Shown: piece by piece, positions 1 through 7,627 of the stretch
How the letters are laid out: each line of letters opens with the position of its first letter
Position numbering within the stretch: the stretch's first letter is position 1
Origin: Bacillota bacterium
GTDB lineage: Bacteria; Bacillota; Sulfobacillia; JAIMAT01
NCBI GenBank assembly: GCA_029961055.1
Contig: JASBVM010000031.1
Span: forward strand, 1 to 44,047
Reading direction: 5' to 3'
Length of the DNA: 44,047 bases
Position numbers and translations under genes: made by a program
Notes under the pieces: generated by a model
The model's input: the letters and a program-made list of their open reading frames with translations, nothing else
Database searches by the model: none
What the model was told of the DNA's origin: nothing

Positions 1-4
1 GCCC

Positions 5-562
5 GTGCTCCTGGGCGACCCGGCCCGCCTGGGCGGCGCGACGCCGCCGTCCGGCGCCGCCTGGCTGCTGCGCGACGCCGGGATGACGGCGACCCGTCAC
101 CTGCTGGAACGGACCTTCGCCCCCGGGCCGGCGGGCGAGCTGGTGACGGGCGAGGTCTGGGCGAACATGGCTCCGGGCACGGTGCAGGGCGGCTCGCTCC
201 GCATCCGACAGCCCATCTTCTACGGCCAGGGTCGCCTCTTCATCCTGGCCGAGCCGCCCTTCGCCGAGGGCGAGCGATACTGGGCGCAGGTGCCGCTCTG
301 GGCGGACGGGACCACCTACCGGCTGGCCTTCTTCCGCCGCCTGGGCGGCGACGCCGGCGAGGCCACGGTGGTGCGGACGGAGGTGCAGCGCCGCGCGCCG
401 GACGGCTCGGCGACGGTCGCCCTGGAGGCGCTCCTGCCGCCGCCGGAGGGGTCGCCTGCGACGGCGCGCCAGGAGGGCCGCTTCACCTTCCACCTGGTGC
501 CCGCCGGCGACGGGACGCTCCGCATCGACGACGTCCAGACGCCGCCCTGCAACTGCGAGTGA
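5..562 (+). CDS. C-terminal part of an unrecognised protein
   Basis: The reading frame is open from the left edge of the window, so the GTG at 5 is only the first visible start and the true gene probably begins upstream. About 185 residues are visible. They read as a soluble, beta-rich segment with alternating hydrophobic stretches and no membrane helix, and the protein ends in a short Cys-containing tail (PPCNCE). I recognise no family motif and do not assign a function. A strong GC palindrome follows the stop codon directly, which suggests that the transcript ends here. Coding character is good: third positions are nearly all G or C, as in the neighbouring genes. Confidence 0.6.
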   Translation: MLLGDPARLGGATPPSGAAWLLRDAGMTATRHLLERTFAPGPAGELVTGEVWANMAPGTVQGGSLRIRQPIFYGQGRLFILAEPPFAEGERYWAQVPLWADGTTYRLAFFRRLGGDAGEATVVRTEVQRRAPDGSATVALEALLPPPEGSPATARQEGRFTFHLVPAGDGTLRIDDVQTPPCNCE

Positions 563-568
563 AGGCGT

Positions 569-594
569 GCCCCGCCGGCCGCGGCCGGCGGGGC
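569..594 (+). terminator. perfect 26-bp GC palindrome after the first gene
   Basis: A perfectly self-complementary GC-only sequence lies 7 bases after the stop at 562 and can fold into a 12-bp stem with almost no loop. No T-run follows, so it is terminator-like by position and stability only. The rest of the gap up to 724 shows nothing I can name. Confidence 0.4.
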
Positions 595-724
595 GGCGGT
601 CCGGGCGTCGGAGAGCCCGAAGCCCCGTCGGACTGTCGGCGGCCGCATGCCCGGCCCTGGCCAGCCCCCCACCGACCCCATGCGGACGGGGGCGCACAGT
701 TGTCCAAGGCCGCGGCCAAGCAGG

Positions 725-767
725 TGGACGGCGCGGGTGACGGCTTTAGACTGGTCTTCGACCAGTC
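725..767 (+). promoter_or_regulatory. promoter and inverted-repeat operator of the antitoxin gene
   Basis: A TGGACG box (725-730), a 16-base spacer and TAGACT (747-752) form a plausible sigma-A promoter. The -10 overlaps a perfect inverted repeat, GACTGGT-CTTCG-ACCAGTC (749-767). Phd/YefM antitoxins bind palindromes of this kind at their own promoters, so this is a likely autoregulatory site. The ribosome binding site (a GGGGGGAG run, 771-778) and the ATG at 790 follow directly. The promoter call is inference; the repeat is seen directly. Confidence 0.5.
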
Positions 768-789
768 GAAGGGGGGAGAGACGGCGGGC

Positions 790-1032
790 ATGTCGCGACA
801 GGTGGGAGCCTACGAAGCCAAGGCCAAGCTCTCCGAACTGCTCGACCGTGTCGCGCGGGGCGAGCGGTTTACCATCACGAGGCACGGCGTGCCCGTGGCC
901 GAGTGGGTGCCGGTGGCGCACGGGCGGCCCGCAGAGGAAGTCGCCCGGGAGATCCGGGAATTCCGCAGGGGACGGCGCCTGGGGAAGGATCTGACGCTCC
1001 GCGAGCTGATCGAGACGGGGCGCGACGCATGA
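790..1032 (+). CDS. Phd/YefM-family type II antitoxin, orphan
   Basis: This 80-residue protein has the Phd/YefM layout. An N-terminal DNA-binding part carries the family pattern (VGAYEAKAKLSELLDRVARGE, then the ITRHG-PVAEWVP strand), followed by a charged C-terminal arm (residues 45-80) of the type that wraps a toxin. The start at 790 is chosen because the family motif begins there and a G-rich ribosome binding site precedes it; an in-frame extension upstream has no homology. In such operons a PIN/VapC or RelE-type toxin normally follows. Here an ATG overlaps the stop (ATGA, 1029-1032), but the frame it opens is not toxin-like and runs into the convergent cbiO gene. The antitoxin therefore appears to have lost its toxin. 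Confidence 0.8.
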   Translation: MSRQVGAYEAKAKLSELLDRVARGERFTITRHGVPVAEWVPVAHGRPAEEVAREIREFRRGRRLGKDLTLRELIETGRDA

Positions 1033-1057
1033 GGGCGCCGGGCTGCGTCCGGCCCCG

Positions 1058-2134
1058 CTACCCCTCCCCCGAGAGGAGGCGGCGGAGCGCTTCCTCCTCG
1101 ATGCGGCCGGCCAGCACGTCGCGCCCCTCCACCCGCACCACCGGGATCTCCAGGAAGTAGCGCTCGTGCAGCGCGGGATCCTCCTCGATGTTCCGCACCT
1201 CCAGCGCCAGCAGCCGCCCGCGCCGCTCCAGCTCGCGCGCCAGCCGGCCGAGGAGCGCCTCCGCCTCCTCGCAGAGATGGCAGCCCGGCCTGCCGAGGAG
1301 CGTCACGCGCATCGTCCCCCGCATCCCGGGCTCCCCTGCGTCCCGCGGTCTCGAGCCTCCTCCCCTCGCCCGCGTCGCGGCGCGCCGCCCCGAGACCAGG
1401 TTGGCCCCGACCAGCATCTCCTCGTCTTCCAGCACCCGGTCCACCGGACCTGCCGCCACCAGCCGGTGGTCCTCCCCCAGGACCGCGGCCCGGCCCGCCA
1501 GGAAGCGCGCGCTCTCCAGATCGTGCGTCGCCACCACCAGCGTCTTCCCGGTGGCCGCCAGCGTCCGCAGCAGGTCGATCATGGCGTCCTGGCTGCGCGG
1601 GTCCAGGGCGGTCAGCGGCTCGTCCAGGAGGAGCACCTCCGGGTTGGAGGCGAGCACGGCGGCCAGCGCCACGCGCTTCTTCTCGCCGCCGCTCAGGCGG
1701 AAGGGCGGGCGGTCGGCCAGCTCCTCCAGCTCCAGCAGGCGGAGCACGTCGGCGACGCGCCGCTCGACCTCGGACGCGGGGAGACCCAGCTGGACCGGCC
1801 CGTAGGCCACCTCCTCGCGGACGGTGGCGTTGAAGAGCTGGCTGTCCACGTTCTGGAAGAGGACGCCGACGCGGGCCCGGAAGGCCGGTCCGAAGGCGAC
1901 GTCGTCGAGGAGCGCCGGCGTCAGCTCCCGCCCCCAGGCCAGCACCCGCCCGCCCGACGGGAAGTCGAGTCCGGCCAGGAGCCGGAGGAGCGTCGACTTC
2001 CCCGAGCCGTTGGCCCCCAGGAGCGCCAGTCCCTCGCCGCGCCGGATCTCGAGCGTCACGCCGTCCAGCCCCGGGAAGCCGCCCGGATACCGGAACTCCA
2101 CCGCCTCGGCGCGAAAGATCGCGCTCTCCGTCAT
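1058..2134 (-). CDS. cbiO: CbiO-type nickel/cobalt ECF ATPase fused to a glutaredoxin-like domain
   Basis: The first ~250 residues are a CbiO/EcfA ATPase that powers the CbiM-CbiQ metal importer encoded just upstream. From the ATG at 2134, Walker A (GANGSGKST) is near residue 40, the signature (LSGGEKKR) near 147, Walker B (VLLLDEP) near 167 and the H-loop (THD) near 203. After an Arg/Gly-rich linker, residues ~275-358 form a glutaredoxin-like (DUF836-type) domain: MRVTLLGRPGCHLCEEAE with a CHLC motif, then an IPVV cis-Pro-like segment. No stop separates the parts. An in-frame ATG at 1324, preceded by AGGGGAG, could allow the redox domain to be made alone. The start at 2134 has a GGGAGGA site; a GTG at 2167 overlapping the cbiQ stop (GTGA) is an alternative with poor spacing. 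The fusion is unusual for this family. Confidence 0.88.
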   Translation of the reverse strand: MTESAIFRAEAVEFRYPGGFPGLDGVTLEIRRGEGLALLGANGSGKSTLLRLLAGLDFPSGGRVLAWGRELTPALLDDVAFGPAFRARVGVLFQNVDSQLFNATVREEVAYGPVQLGLPASEVERRVADVLRLLELEELADRPPFRLSGGEKKRVALAAVLASNPEVLLLDEPLTALDPRSQDAMIDLLRTLAATGKTLVVATHDLESARFLAGRAAVLGEDHRLVAAGPVDRVLEDEEMLVGANLVSGRRAATRARGGGSRPRDAGEPGMRGTMRVTLLGRPGCHLCEEAEALLGRLARELERRGRLLALEVRNIEEDPALHERYFLEIPVVRVEGRDVLAGRIEEEALRRLLSGEG

Positions 2135-2163
2135 CCCGTTCGTCCTCCCGCCACCGCCGCCGC

Positions 2164-3072
2164 TCACCCTTTTCGCAGCCCGTACCCGCGCGCCTTCATC
2201 GCCAGGTAGACCTCCTCCGCCACCTGCTGCGACCGGAGGAGGAGGACCGTCGCCGCCGCGGCCACGAAGCGCTGGCCCGCCCGGGCCGAGCGGGTGGCGC
2301 CGGCCACGCCTGCCGGTGGCGGCGCGACGGGCCGCGCCCGCCGCGCCAGGAAGAGCTCCTCCACCAGCCCCGCCAGCACCACCAGGTAGCGCTGGCTCAT
2401 GGTGAGGAGCGTCACCAGGAGCCCGGGCACGCGGAGCGCCCGCAGCCCCCGCCCCAGCTCCGACCAGCGCGTGGTCCAGCTGAGGAGGAGCGCGAAGGCG
2501 AGCGAGTCGCCCACGCGCAGGAGGAGCAGGAGCGCCCCCTCCACGCCCGGGCGGGTCAGCGCCAGCGCTCCGGGCAGCGCGACGGGCCCCAGCCGGAGCG
2601 GCGCCGCCCCCGCGGCGCCCCAGAGCCGGAGGAGCGGCTCGCCCGGCGTCACCCAGCTGGTGGCGGCCGGCAGCACCGTGACGGCCGTCAGGAGCGGGAG
2701 GCCCAGCCAGACGCGGCGCAGGAAGCGCCCCACCGCCAGCCCCGAGCTGGCCGCCAGCACCGCCGCCAGCAGCTGGAGCGCCAGCAGCGCCGGCACCTGG
2801 TGCACGAGCCCCACGAGCAGGACCAGGGCGAAGAGGCCGACCAGCTTCCAGCGGGCGTCCACGCGGGCCAGCCAGCCGCCCCCCAGCTCGCCGCCCGCAG
2901 GCCCGCCGCCGAGCATGTCGACGAGGAAGGCGCGCGCCGCCTCCACCGTCTTCTCCGCGAAGCGCTGCCCGCCCATGCGGCGTCCCGCCACGGGCGGCGC
3001 TTCCTCGGGCGCGGCGGCGCCCCGGAGCCAGTGCGGAAGGGCAGGCGGCAGGCCGGTCGCCGGGTCGCTCAT
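2164..3072 (-). CDS. cbiQ: CbiQ-type transmembrane (EcfT) component of the nickel/cobalt ECF importer
   Basis: This 302-residue membrane protein couples the CbiO ATPase to the CbiM substrate-binding subunit. The first ~85 residues are soluble; several hydrophobic helices follow. The C-terminus carries the family coupling motif (LAMKARGY), which contacts the ATPase. The ATG at 3072 overlaps the TGA of cbiM (ATGA), so the two genes are translationally coupled. The cbiO ATG lies 29 bases past its stop. The N-terminal soluble stretch is longer than in typical CbiQ, but it lies in the same frame with no better start inside. The substrate is probably Ni2+, because nikR heads the operon. Confidence 0.88.
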   Translation of the reverse strand: MSDPATGLPPALPHWLRGAAAPEEAPPVAGRRMGGQRFAEKTVEAARAFLVDMLGGGPAGGELGGGWLARVDARWKLVGLFALVLLVGLVHQVPALLALQLLAAVLAASSGLAVGRFLRRVWLGLPLLTAVTVLPAATSWVTPGEPLLRLWGAAGAAPLRLGPVALPGALALTRPGVEGALLLLLRVGDSLAFALLLSWTTRWSELGRGLRALRVPGLLVTLLTMSQRYLVVLAGLVEELFLARRARPVAPPPAGVAGATRSARAGQRFVAAAATVLLLRSQQVAEEVYLAMKARGYGLRKG

Positions 3073-4082
3073 CGCGCCGTCCCGGACCCCGGGTGCGCCA
3101 CCCGCCTCCTGCGGCCGGCGAGGAGCAGGCGGACGGCCAGCGCCACCAGGACGATGCCCAGGAGGACCACCAGCCAGGTGCCGGCCACCTCCCCCCAGCC
3201 GTGGCCGAAGCCGGGCAGCGCGTAATCGGGCAGCAGGCCGTGCCACGCGGAGGCCGCCTGGCGGATCCCCTCGGGAACGTAACCCAGCTGCGCCTTCAGC
3301 TCCTCCGCCCCCCACTCGCCCCAGGCGGTGCCGTGGGCGAGGAGGCCGAGCGGCGTCGACAGGACCAGGAGCCCGAGCCCCGCCCAGGCCCAGCGGGGCA
3401 GGCGCGCGCCCGTCGCCGCGTGCGGCTCGTAGAGCCCGGCGCCGCTCCGCACCAGGAAGCCGACCACCAGCCCGGTGACCACCGCCTCGACCGGCCCGGC
3501 CACCAGGAGGTGCGCCAGGAGCATGGCCGGGACGGCGACCTGGAGCGGGTAGGGCGCATAGAGCGGGGTACCGCTGGCGGAACGGAAGAGGAGCGGCTGG
3601 ACTCCCAGCTCCACCCCCGTCGCCAGCGCCGCCAGGTTGATGCCGACGAAGGCGCCCAGCGCCGCCGCCCAGGGACGCCGCCCGGGTCGGCGGGCGCTGA
3701 GGAGCCGGTAGACCGCGTAGCCTGCCAGCGGCTCGAGCACCGCCATGTTGAAGACGTTGGCCCCCAGGGCGAGGAGGCCGCCGTCGCCGAAGAAGACCGC
3801 CTGCACGATGAGGACGACGGTCACCGCCAGCACGGCCGCCCAGGGTCCCAGCACCACCGCCAGGAGCGCGCCGCCCACCGCGTGGGCGGTGGTCCCGTCC
3901 GGCACCGGCACGTTCAGCATCATCAGCGCGAAGGCGAAGGCCGAGCCCAGGGCGATGGCCGGGACGTGGCGATCGCCGCTCTCCCGGCGGACGCGGGAGA
4001 CGGCGTGCGCCACGAAGGGCGCCGCCGCGGCGCCCATCACCGCATACGTGGAGGGGCTCATGTACCCGTCGGGGATGTGCAT
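3069..4082 (-). CDS. cbiM: CbiM/NikM-type substrate-specific subunit of the nickel/cobalt importer, with NikN-like C-terminus
   Basis: The protein begins MHIPDGYMS, the hallmark of CbiM/NikM, in which the amino terminus and His2 help coordinate Ni2+ or Co2+. Residues ~1-230 contain the multi-helix CbiM core, including MMLNVPVPDGTTAHAVGG. The last ~110 residues hold two further helices around a periplasmic loop (GLLPDYALPGFG), which matches the NikN part of fused NikMN proteins, so a separate CbiN is not needed. It lies 43 bases after nikR and overlaps cbiQ by 4 bases. An AAGGAAG site precedes the ATG. The adjacent NikR regulator argues for nickel rather than cobalt; this is inference. Confidence 0.92.
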   Translation of the reverse strand: MHIPDGYMSPSTYAVMGAAAAPFVAHAVSRVRRESGDRHVPAIALGSAFAFALMMLNVPVPDGTTAHAVGGALLAVVLGPWAAVLAVTVVLIVQAVFFGDGGLLALGANVFNMAVLEPLAGYAVYRLLSARRPGRRPWAAALGAFVGINLAALATGVELGVQPLLFRSASGTPLYAPYPLQVAVPAMLLAHLLVAGPVEAVVTGLVVGFLVRSGAGLYEPHAATGARLPRWAWAGLGLLVLSTPLGLLAHGTAWGEWGAEELKAQLGYVPEGIRQAASAWHGLLPDYALPGFGHGWGEVAGTWLVVLLGIVLVALAVRLLLAGRRRRVAHPGSGTAR

Positions 4083-4125
4083 GGGGGTCCACTTCCTTTC
4101 CGGTCATGGTCCGGAGAGGGTCCGG

Positions 4126-4551
4126 TCACGGCATGTCGTCGCCCACCGCCGTCACCAGCACCCGCCCGTGGTGGACTCCGCGCACCGTCCGCAACTGCTC
4201 GGCCACCTCCCGCACCTCGGCGGCCGGTCCCCGGAGGATGACCACCTCCAGGCAGTTGGCGGCGTCCAGGTGGACGTGGCTGGTGCTGACCACGAGCCGG
4301 GCGTGGTGGTGCTGGATCTCGGTGAGCTCGTCGGAGAGGCCGCTCTTCCTGTGGTCGTAGAGGAGGATGGCCGCCCCGGCCACCTCGCCCGACTCGTTGC
4401 GCCAGGCTTCTTCCACCAGGCGGTCGCGGACCAGGTCGCGGAGGGCCGCCGAGCGGTTGGCGTAGCCGTGGTTCCGGACGTAGGCGTCGAAACGGCCGAG
4501 AAGCGCCGCCTCCATCGAGACGCCGAAACGCTGCACGGGTCCTGTGTCCAA
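4126..4551 (-). CDS. nikR: NikR nickel-responsive ribbon-helix-helix repressor
   Basis: This 141-residue protein has an N-terminal ribbon-helix-helix DNA-binding domain (VQRFGVSMEAALLGRFDAY, then NRSAALRDLVRD) and a C-terminal ACT-like nickel-sensing domain. The high-affinity Ni ligands of E. coli NikR (His76, His87, His89, Cys95) are matched in spacing by His81, His92, His94 and Cys100. The start is a TTG at 4551, chosen because a GGGAGGT site sits 7 bases before it and the family homology begins a few residues later; an upstream ATG (4612) lies inside the palindrome/promoter region and is unlikely. It is the first gene of nikR-cbiM-cbiQ-cbiO and probably represses its own operon when nickel is plentiful. 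Confidence 0.93.
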   Translation of the reverse strand: MDTGPVQRFGVSMEAALLGRFDAYVRNHGYANRSAALRDLVRDRLVEEAWRNESGEVAGAAILLYDHRKSGLSDELTEIQHHHARLVVSTSHVHLDAANCLEVVILRGPAAEVREVAEQLRTVRGVHHGRVLVTAVGDDMP

Positions 4552-4601
4552 TCGGCGGACCTCCCTGCGGGCGCGAGGGGCCCTCCCGCAGGCCCTTCGC
4601 G

Positions 4602-4632
4602 TAGCACGAATCATCTCATTCGTGTTATAGCA
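4602..4632 (-). promoter_or_regulatory. promoter with overlapping palindrome, likely NikR operator
   Basis: On the minus strand an extended -10 box (TGCTATAAC, 4632-4624) leads into an inverted repeat, TAACACGAAT-GAGATG-ATTCGTGCTA (4627-4602). The arms match at nine of ten positions. The palindrome covers the expected transcription start, about 50 bases before the nikR TTG, so a bound repressor would block initiation. Its half-sites do not match the E. coli NikR box (GTATGA-N16-TCATAC), but NikR boxes differ between lineages. The -35 region is poor, which fits an extended -10 promoter. Confidence 0.6.
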
Positions 4633-4787
4633 GGGTTTTCGCGGCCCGGACAGCGGACCCTGCGGGCTGTCGCTTGAGAAAGAAACGACGGCTGAAGGCG
4701 TGCGCAACCGCTCGGCGACCTCGCCTGGCCCCGCCGCTCCTGCATCCTCGCGTCCCAACCGAGATCGGCCCCGACGCGCGCCCGCCG

Positions 4788-5405
4788 TCAGGGCACACTG
4801 CCAGCCGCCACGGGCACGAGCGCGGCAGCCAACCCCATCAGAAAGCCGACCACCAGCTGGGCGGGCGTGTGCCGCCGGAGGGCGAGGCGGCTCGCAGCCA
4901 CGGCCACGGCCAACGCGGTGCCCAGCGCGACCGCCGCCAGGCGCGGGACCGCGCCGACCCCGGCCGGCATCCACGCCGCCACGCCGGTCATCAGCCCGAT
5001 CGCGCCGGTGTGGAGGCTCACCTTCCAGGCCAGCGTCAGGAGGGCCACCGCCGCCAGCCACGCCGCGACCGCCTCCAGGCTGGCCGCCAGGAGCGAGCCC
5101 GGCGCCCAGCGGCGGGCGATCAGCCAGCCCAGGGCCGAGCCCGCCCAGCTGACGGGCAGGTAGGAGAAGCGCTCGGTCCGGCTGACCAGCTCGGAGCCAC
5201 CCCACCAGCCGCGGCGCTTCCCGGCGAGGAGGGCGGCCACCGGCAGCGCGACCGAGGCGACCCAGGCCGCAGCCGCCACGCGGGCCTCCCCGGGGCGAAG
5301 GACGGCCACCAGGAGAAGCCAGTAGCTCAACACCGCGTAAGGCTGGAAGAGCACCGAGAGGAAGCGTGCCCAGAGCGGACCGCCGGACGGATGCAGGACC
5401 GCCAC
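4788..5405 (-). CDS. PAP2-type (phosphatidic acid phosphatase-like) membrane protein
   Basis: A ~205-residue polytopic membrane protein with about six hydrophobic helices. Near the C-terminus it carries RRHTPAQLVVGFLMG, which resembles the third motif of the PAP2/undecaprenyl-pyrophosphate phosphatase superfamily (H-TP-Q-vlaG). The first His-containing motif is also plausible (KVSLHTGAIGLMTG, a SGH-like S-H-T/A pattern). These enzymes remove phosphate from lipid phosphates, but several members without complete motifs have other roles. The start is uncertain: the GTG at 5405 is used because the hydrophobic region begins right after it, but the GGAAGGAAG element abuts it too closely, and a CTG slightly downstream would be better spaced. 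It is not clearly in an operon with its neighbours. Confidence 0.65.
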   Translation of the reverse strand: MAVLHPSGGPLWARFLSVLFQPYAVLSYWLLLVAVLRPGEARVAAAAWVASVALPVAALLAGKRRGWWGGSELVSRTERFSYLPVSWAGSALGWLIARRWAPGSLLAASLEAVAAWLAAVALLTLAWKVSLHTGAIGLMTGVAAWMPAGVGAVPRLAAVALGTALAVAVAASRLALRRHTPAQLVVGFLMGLAAALVPVAAGSVP

Positions 5406-5446
5406 CTTCCTTCCACCCGCACAGCGTACTCCTGCCGGGCCGGGAT

Positions 5447-5496
5447 GGGGGCGTCCCCGTCGGCGCCCGTCCGGGCGACCGTCGCGCCGACGCCCC
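5447..5496 (-). terminator. GC-rich imperfect hairpin after the peptide-permease operon
   Basis: Nested complementary blocks (GGGGCGT with ACGCCCC, and TCGGCGC with GCGCCGA) can form a long stem between the dppC stop (5551) and the PAP2 gene. There is no T-run. It is terminator-like by position only. Confidence 0.25.
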
Positions 5497-5550
5497 TGTC
5501 CCCGAGCGCGGAGATCGGATCCGTCGCGACGCCGGCGCGGGGCAGTCCCC

Positions 5551-6486
5551 TCACGCTGCCCGGTGGTCCACCGCATTCGGGTCCAGGGCGTCGCGCAACC
5601 CGTCACCCACGAGGTTAAAGGAGAGGACGGTCAGGAAGATCATCAGCCCCGGGAAGAGAGCCAGCCAGGGAGCCGACGTGACGTACGTCTGGGCGTCCGA
5701 GAGCATGGAGCCCCAGCTGGCCGTCGGCGGTTGAATCCCCAGGCCGAGCCAGCTCATCACCGACTCGATGATGATCGACTGGCCAACCGCCAGCGTGGCG
5801 TTGACCAGGAGCGAGGAGAGCGCGTTGGGCAGGATGTGGCGGAGGATGATCCGGCCGGTGGGCGCTCCCAGCGCCCGCGCGCCCTCCACGAACTCCCGTT
5901 GTTTAAGGGAGAGGAACTCCGCTCGCAGGATGCGAGCCGGATACATCCACTGCGTCAGGCCGATGATGACGATCAGGCCGGGGGTGGAGGGCGTGATCAG
6001 GACGGAGAGCACCAGCAGGACGAAGAGGTAGGGGATCGAGAGCGCCGCGTCGGTCACCCGCATCAGCAGGTTGTCCACGAGGCCCCCGGCGAAGCCCGCC
6101 ACCGCGCCCACGGTCCCCCCCACCAGGATCGCCACCACCATGGCGAAGAAGCCGACCGCCAGCGAGATCCTCCCCCCGTAGATCACCCGTGAGAGGAGGT
6201 CGCGCCCCAGGTCGTCGGTGCCCATCCAGTGCTTCGGACTGGGCGGCACCAGCATGGCGCCCAGGTCCTGGGCGTCCGGCTTGTACGGGGCCACCCAGGG
6301 GGCGAGGACGGCGGCCAGCACCAGGAGGAGCAGGATCAGCCCGCCCGTGAGGGCCAGGCGGTGGCGGACGAAACGCCGCCCCACCTGCAGCCAGAGGGGC
6401 CGCCTCGATACGCTTCCGAGGGAAGGCGCCGTCGCCCCGACGGCCCCGGGTACTCCCGCCGGCTCCCGGATCGGAGTCTGCGCCAT
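5551..6486 (-). CDS. dppC: DppC/OppC-type peptide ABC transporter permease
   Basis: This 311-residue inner-membrane permease has an N-terminal OppC-N segment (HRLALTGGLILLLLVLAAVLAP, then a YKPDAQDL extracytoplasmic part with the family GTDDLGRDLLSR box). The BPD_transp_1 domain follows, with the EAA loop that docks the ATPase (EFVEGARALGAPTGRIILRH). About six helices are visible. A strong AAGGAGGGG site precedes the ATG at 6486. It is the last gene of an operon with the substrate-binding lipoprotein and the DppB partner. No DppD/DppF ATPases follow, so ATP hydrolysis must come from subunits encoded elsewhere. The exact substrate (di-, oligopeptide or other) cannot be told. Confidence 0.93.
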   Translation of the reverse strand: MAQTPIREPAGVPGAVGATAPSLGSVSRRPLWLQVGRRFVRHRLALTGGLILLLLVLAAVLAPWVAPYKPDAQDLGAMLVPPSPKHWMGTDDLGRDLLSRVIYGGRISLAVGFFAMVVAILVGGTVGAVAGFAGGLVDNLLMRVTDAALSIPYLFVLLVLSVLITPSTPGLIVIIGLTQWMYPARILRAEFLSLKQREFVEGARALGAPTGRIILRHILPNALSSLLVNATLAVGQSIIIESVMSWLGLGIQPPTASWGSMLSDAQTYVTSAPWLALFPGLMIFLTVLSFNLVGDGLRDALDPNAVDHRAA

Positions 6487-6561
6487 GTTTCCCCTCCTTC
6501 GCGGCCAAGATGGTTCCAGGTCGGAGCGCGCTGCCCCGGCCGGCGCAGGCCGTACGAGGCG

Positions 6562-7515
6562 CTACTCGTACTGGATCCTGGGGTCCAGCAACCCGTAGAG
6601 AACGTCCGCCAGCAGGTTGAAGACGACCACCAGGAAGGAGACGAAGACCAGGATCCCCATCAGTACCGGATAATCGCGCTTGGTCAGCGAGACGTAAAAG
6701 AGGTTGCCCATGCCGGGCCAGGCGAAGACGGTCTCCGTGATCAGGGCGCCGGAGAAGAGCGTCGGCATGTCCATGGCCAGGACCGTCACCAGCGGGATGA
6801 GCGCGTTCCGCAGCGCATGGCGCAGGACCACCGTCGCCTCCGCCAACCCCTTCGCCCTGGCCGTACGCACGAAGTCCTTGCCCAGCGTCTCCAGCAGGCT
6901 GGAGCGGAGATACCGGCTCCAGCTGGCGACGGAGTAGAGCGCCAGCACGGTCATGGGCAGGATCAGGTGGCGGAGGAGATCCGTCCACGAGAAGCCCATG
7001 CCCGGCGTCAGCCAGCCCTGGGCGGGCAGCCAGCCGAGGCGAACGGCGAAGAAAATGACCAGCATGATCCCGAACCAGAATGTCGGCATGGCGATGCCGA
7101 AATAGGCGAAAATCGTGAGGAGATAGTCGATCCAGGAGTACTTCCTCACGGCACCGACCACCCCGATGGGCACCGCCAGGATCACCGACAGCAGGAAGGA
7201 CGGCAGCATCAGCGCCAGCGTGGCCGGGATCCGTTCCAGAATCCGCCCCAGCACGGGCTGACCGTTGACGAAAGAGGTGCCCAGATTCCCCTTCACGAGC
7301 TCGCCGAGCCAGGAGAGGTACTGGACATAGAGCGGCCGATCGAGGCCGAAGTAGTGCTTGAGGCGCGCCAGCCCTTCCGCCGTCAGGCCGGGGCTGTTCA
7401 TGTAGGCGGCCAGCGGCCCGCCCGGCATCAGGTGCATCACGAAGAACGTGATCAGGCTGACGATGAAGAGGACCGGCACCGCCTGGATCAGCCGCCGAGC
7501 CAGATAGCGCCCCAA
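6562..7515 (-). CDS. dppB: DppB/OppB-type peptide ABC transporter permease
   Basis: This 317-residue permease starts with the characteristic helix (RYLARRLIQAVPVLFIVSLITFF) and MPGGPLAAY region. It has the large periplasmic loop with YFGLDRPLYVQYLSWL and GNLGTSF, then the transmembrane domain with EAA loop (KDFVRTARAKGLAEATVVLRHALRNA, split here for length as the KDFVRTARAKG and RHALRNALIP parts). The start is a TTG at 7515 with an AGGAGG site 7 bases upstream. It pairs with DppC, 75 bases downstream, to form the translocation pore. A hairpin separates it from the upstream binding-protein gene. Confidence 0.92.
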   Translation of the reverse strand: MGRYLARRLIQAVPVLFIVSLITFFVMHLMPGGPLAAYMNSPGLTAEGLARLKHYFGLDRPLYVQYLSWLGELVKGNLGTSFVNGQPVLGRILERIPATLALMLPSFLLSVILAVPIGVVGAVRKYSWIDYLLTIFAYFGIAMPTFWFGIMLVIFFAVRLGWLPAQGWLTPGMGFSWTDLLRHLILPMTVLALYSVASWSRYLRSSLLETLGKDFVRTARAKGLAEATVVLRHALRNALIPLVTVLAMDMPTLFSGALITETVFAWPGMGNLFYVSLTKRDYPVLMGILVFVSFLVVVFNLLADVLYGLLDPRIQYE

Positions 7516-7578
7516 TTCTCCACCTCCTCCCTGACCGGTTGGTGGAAAGCCCCCGCGTCAGCACGCCGCAGCGCGGCG

Positions 7579-7603
7579 GCCGGGCGGCGCGAGGCCGCCC
7601 GGC
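7579..7603 (-). terminator. intra-operon hairpin between binding protein and permease genes
   Basis: A perfect 10-bp GC stem (GCCGGGCGGC / GCCGCCCGGC) with a 5-base loop lies between the binding-protein stop (7628) and the dppB start (7515). Hairpins here often stabilise or attenuate the message so that more binding protein than permease is made. No T-run follows, so full termination is unlikely. Confidence 0.4.
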
Positions 7604-7627
7604 GTCGTCGCGCCCCCGTTGTTCGGG

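Noticed and set aside
2164-4107. A single 647-residue protein covering cbiM and cbiQ
   Set aside because: Only the last 302 codons encode CbiQ; the upstream part is an out-of-frame reading of cbiM, which has its own MHIPDG start.
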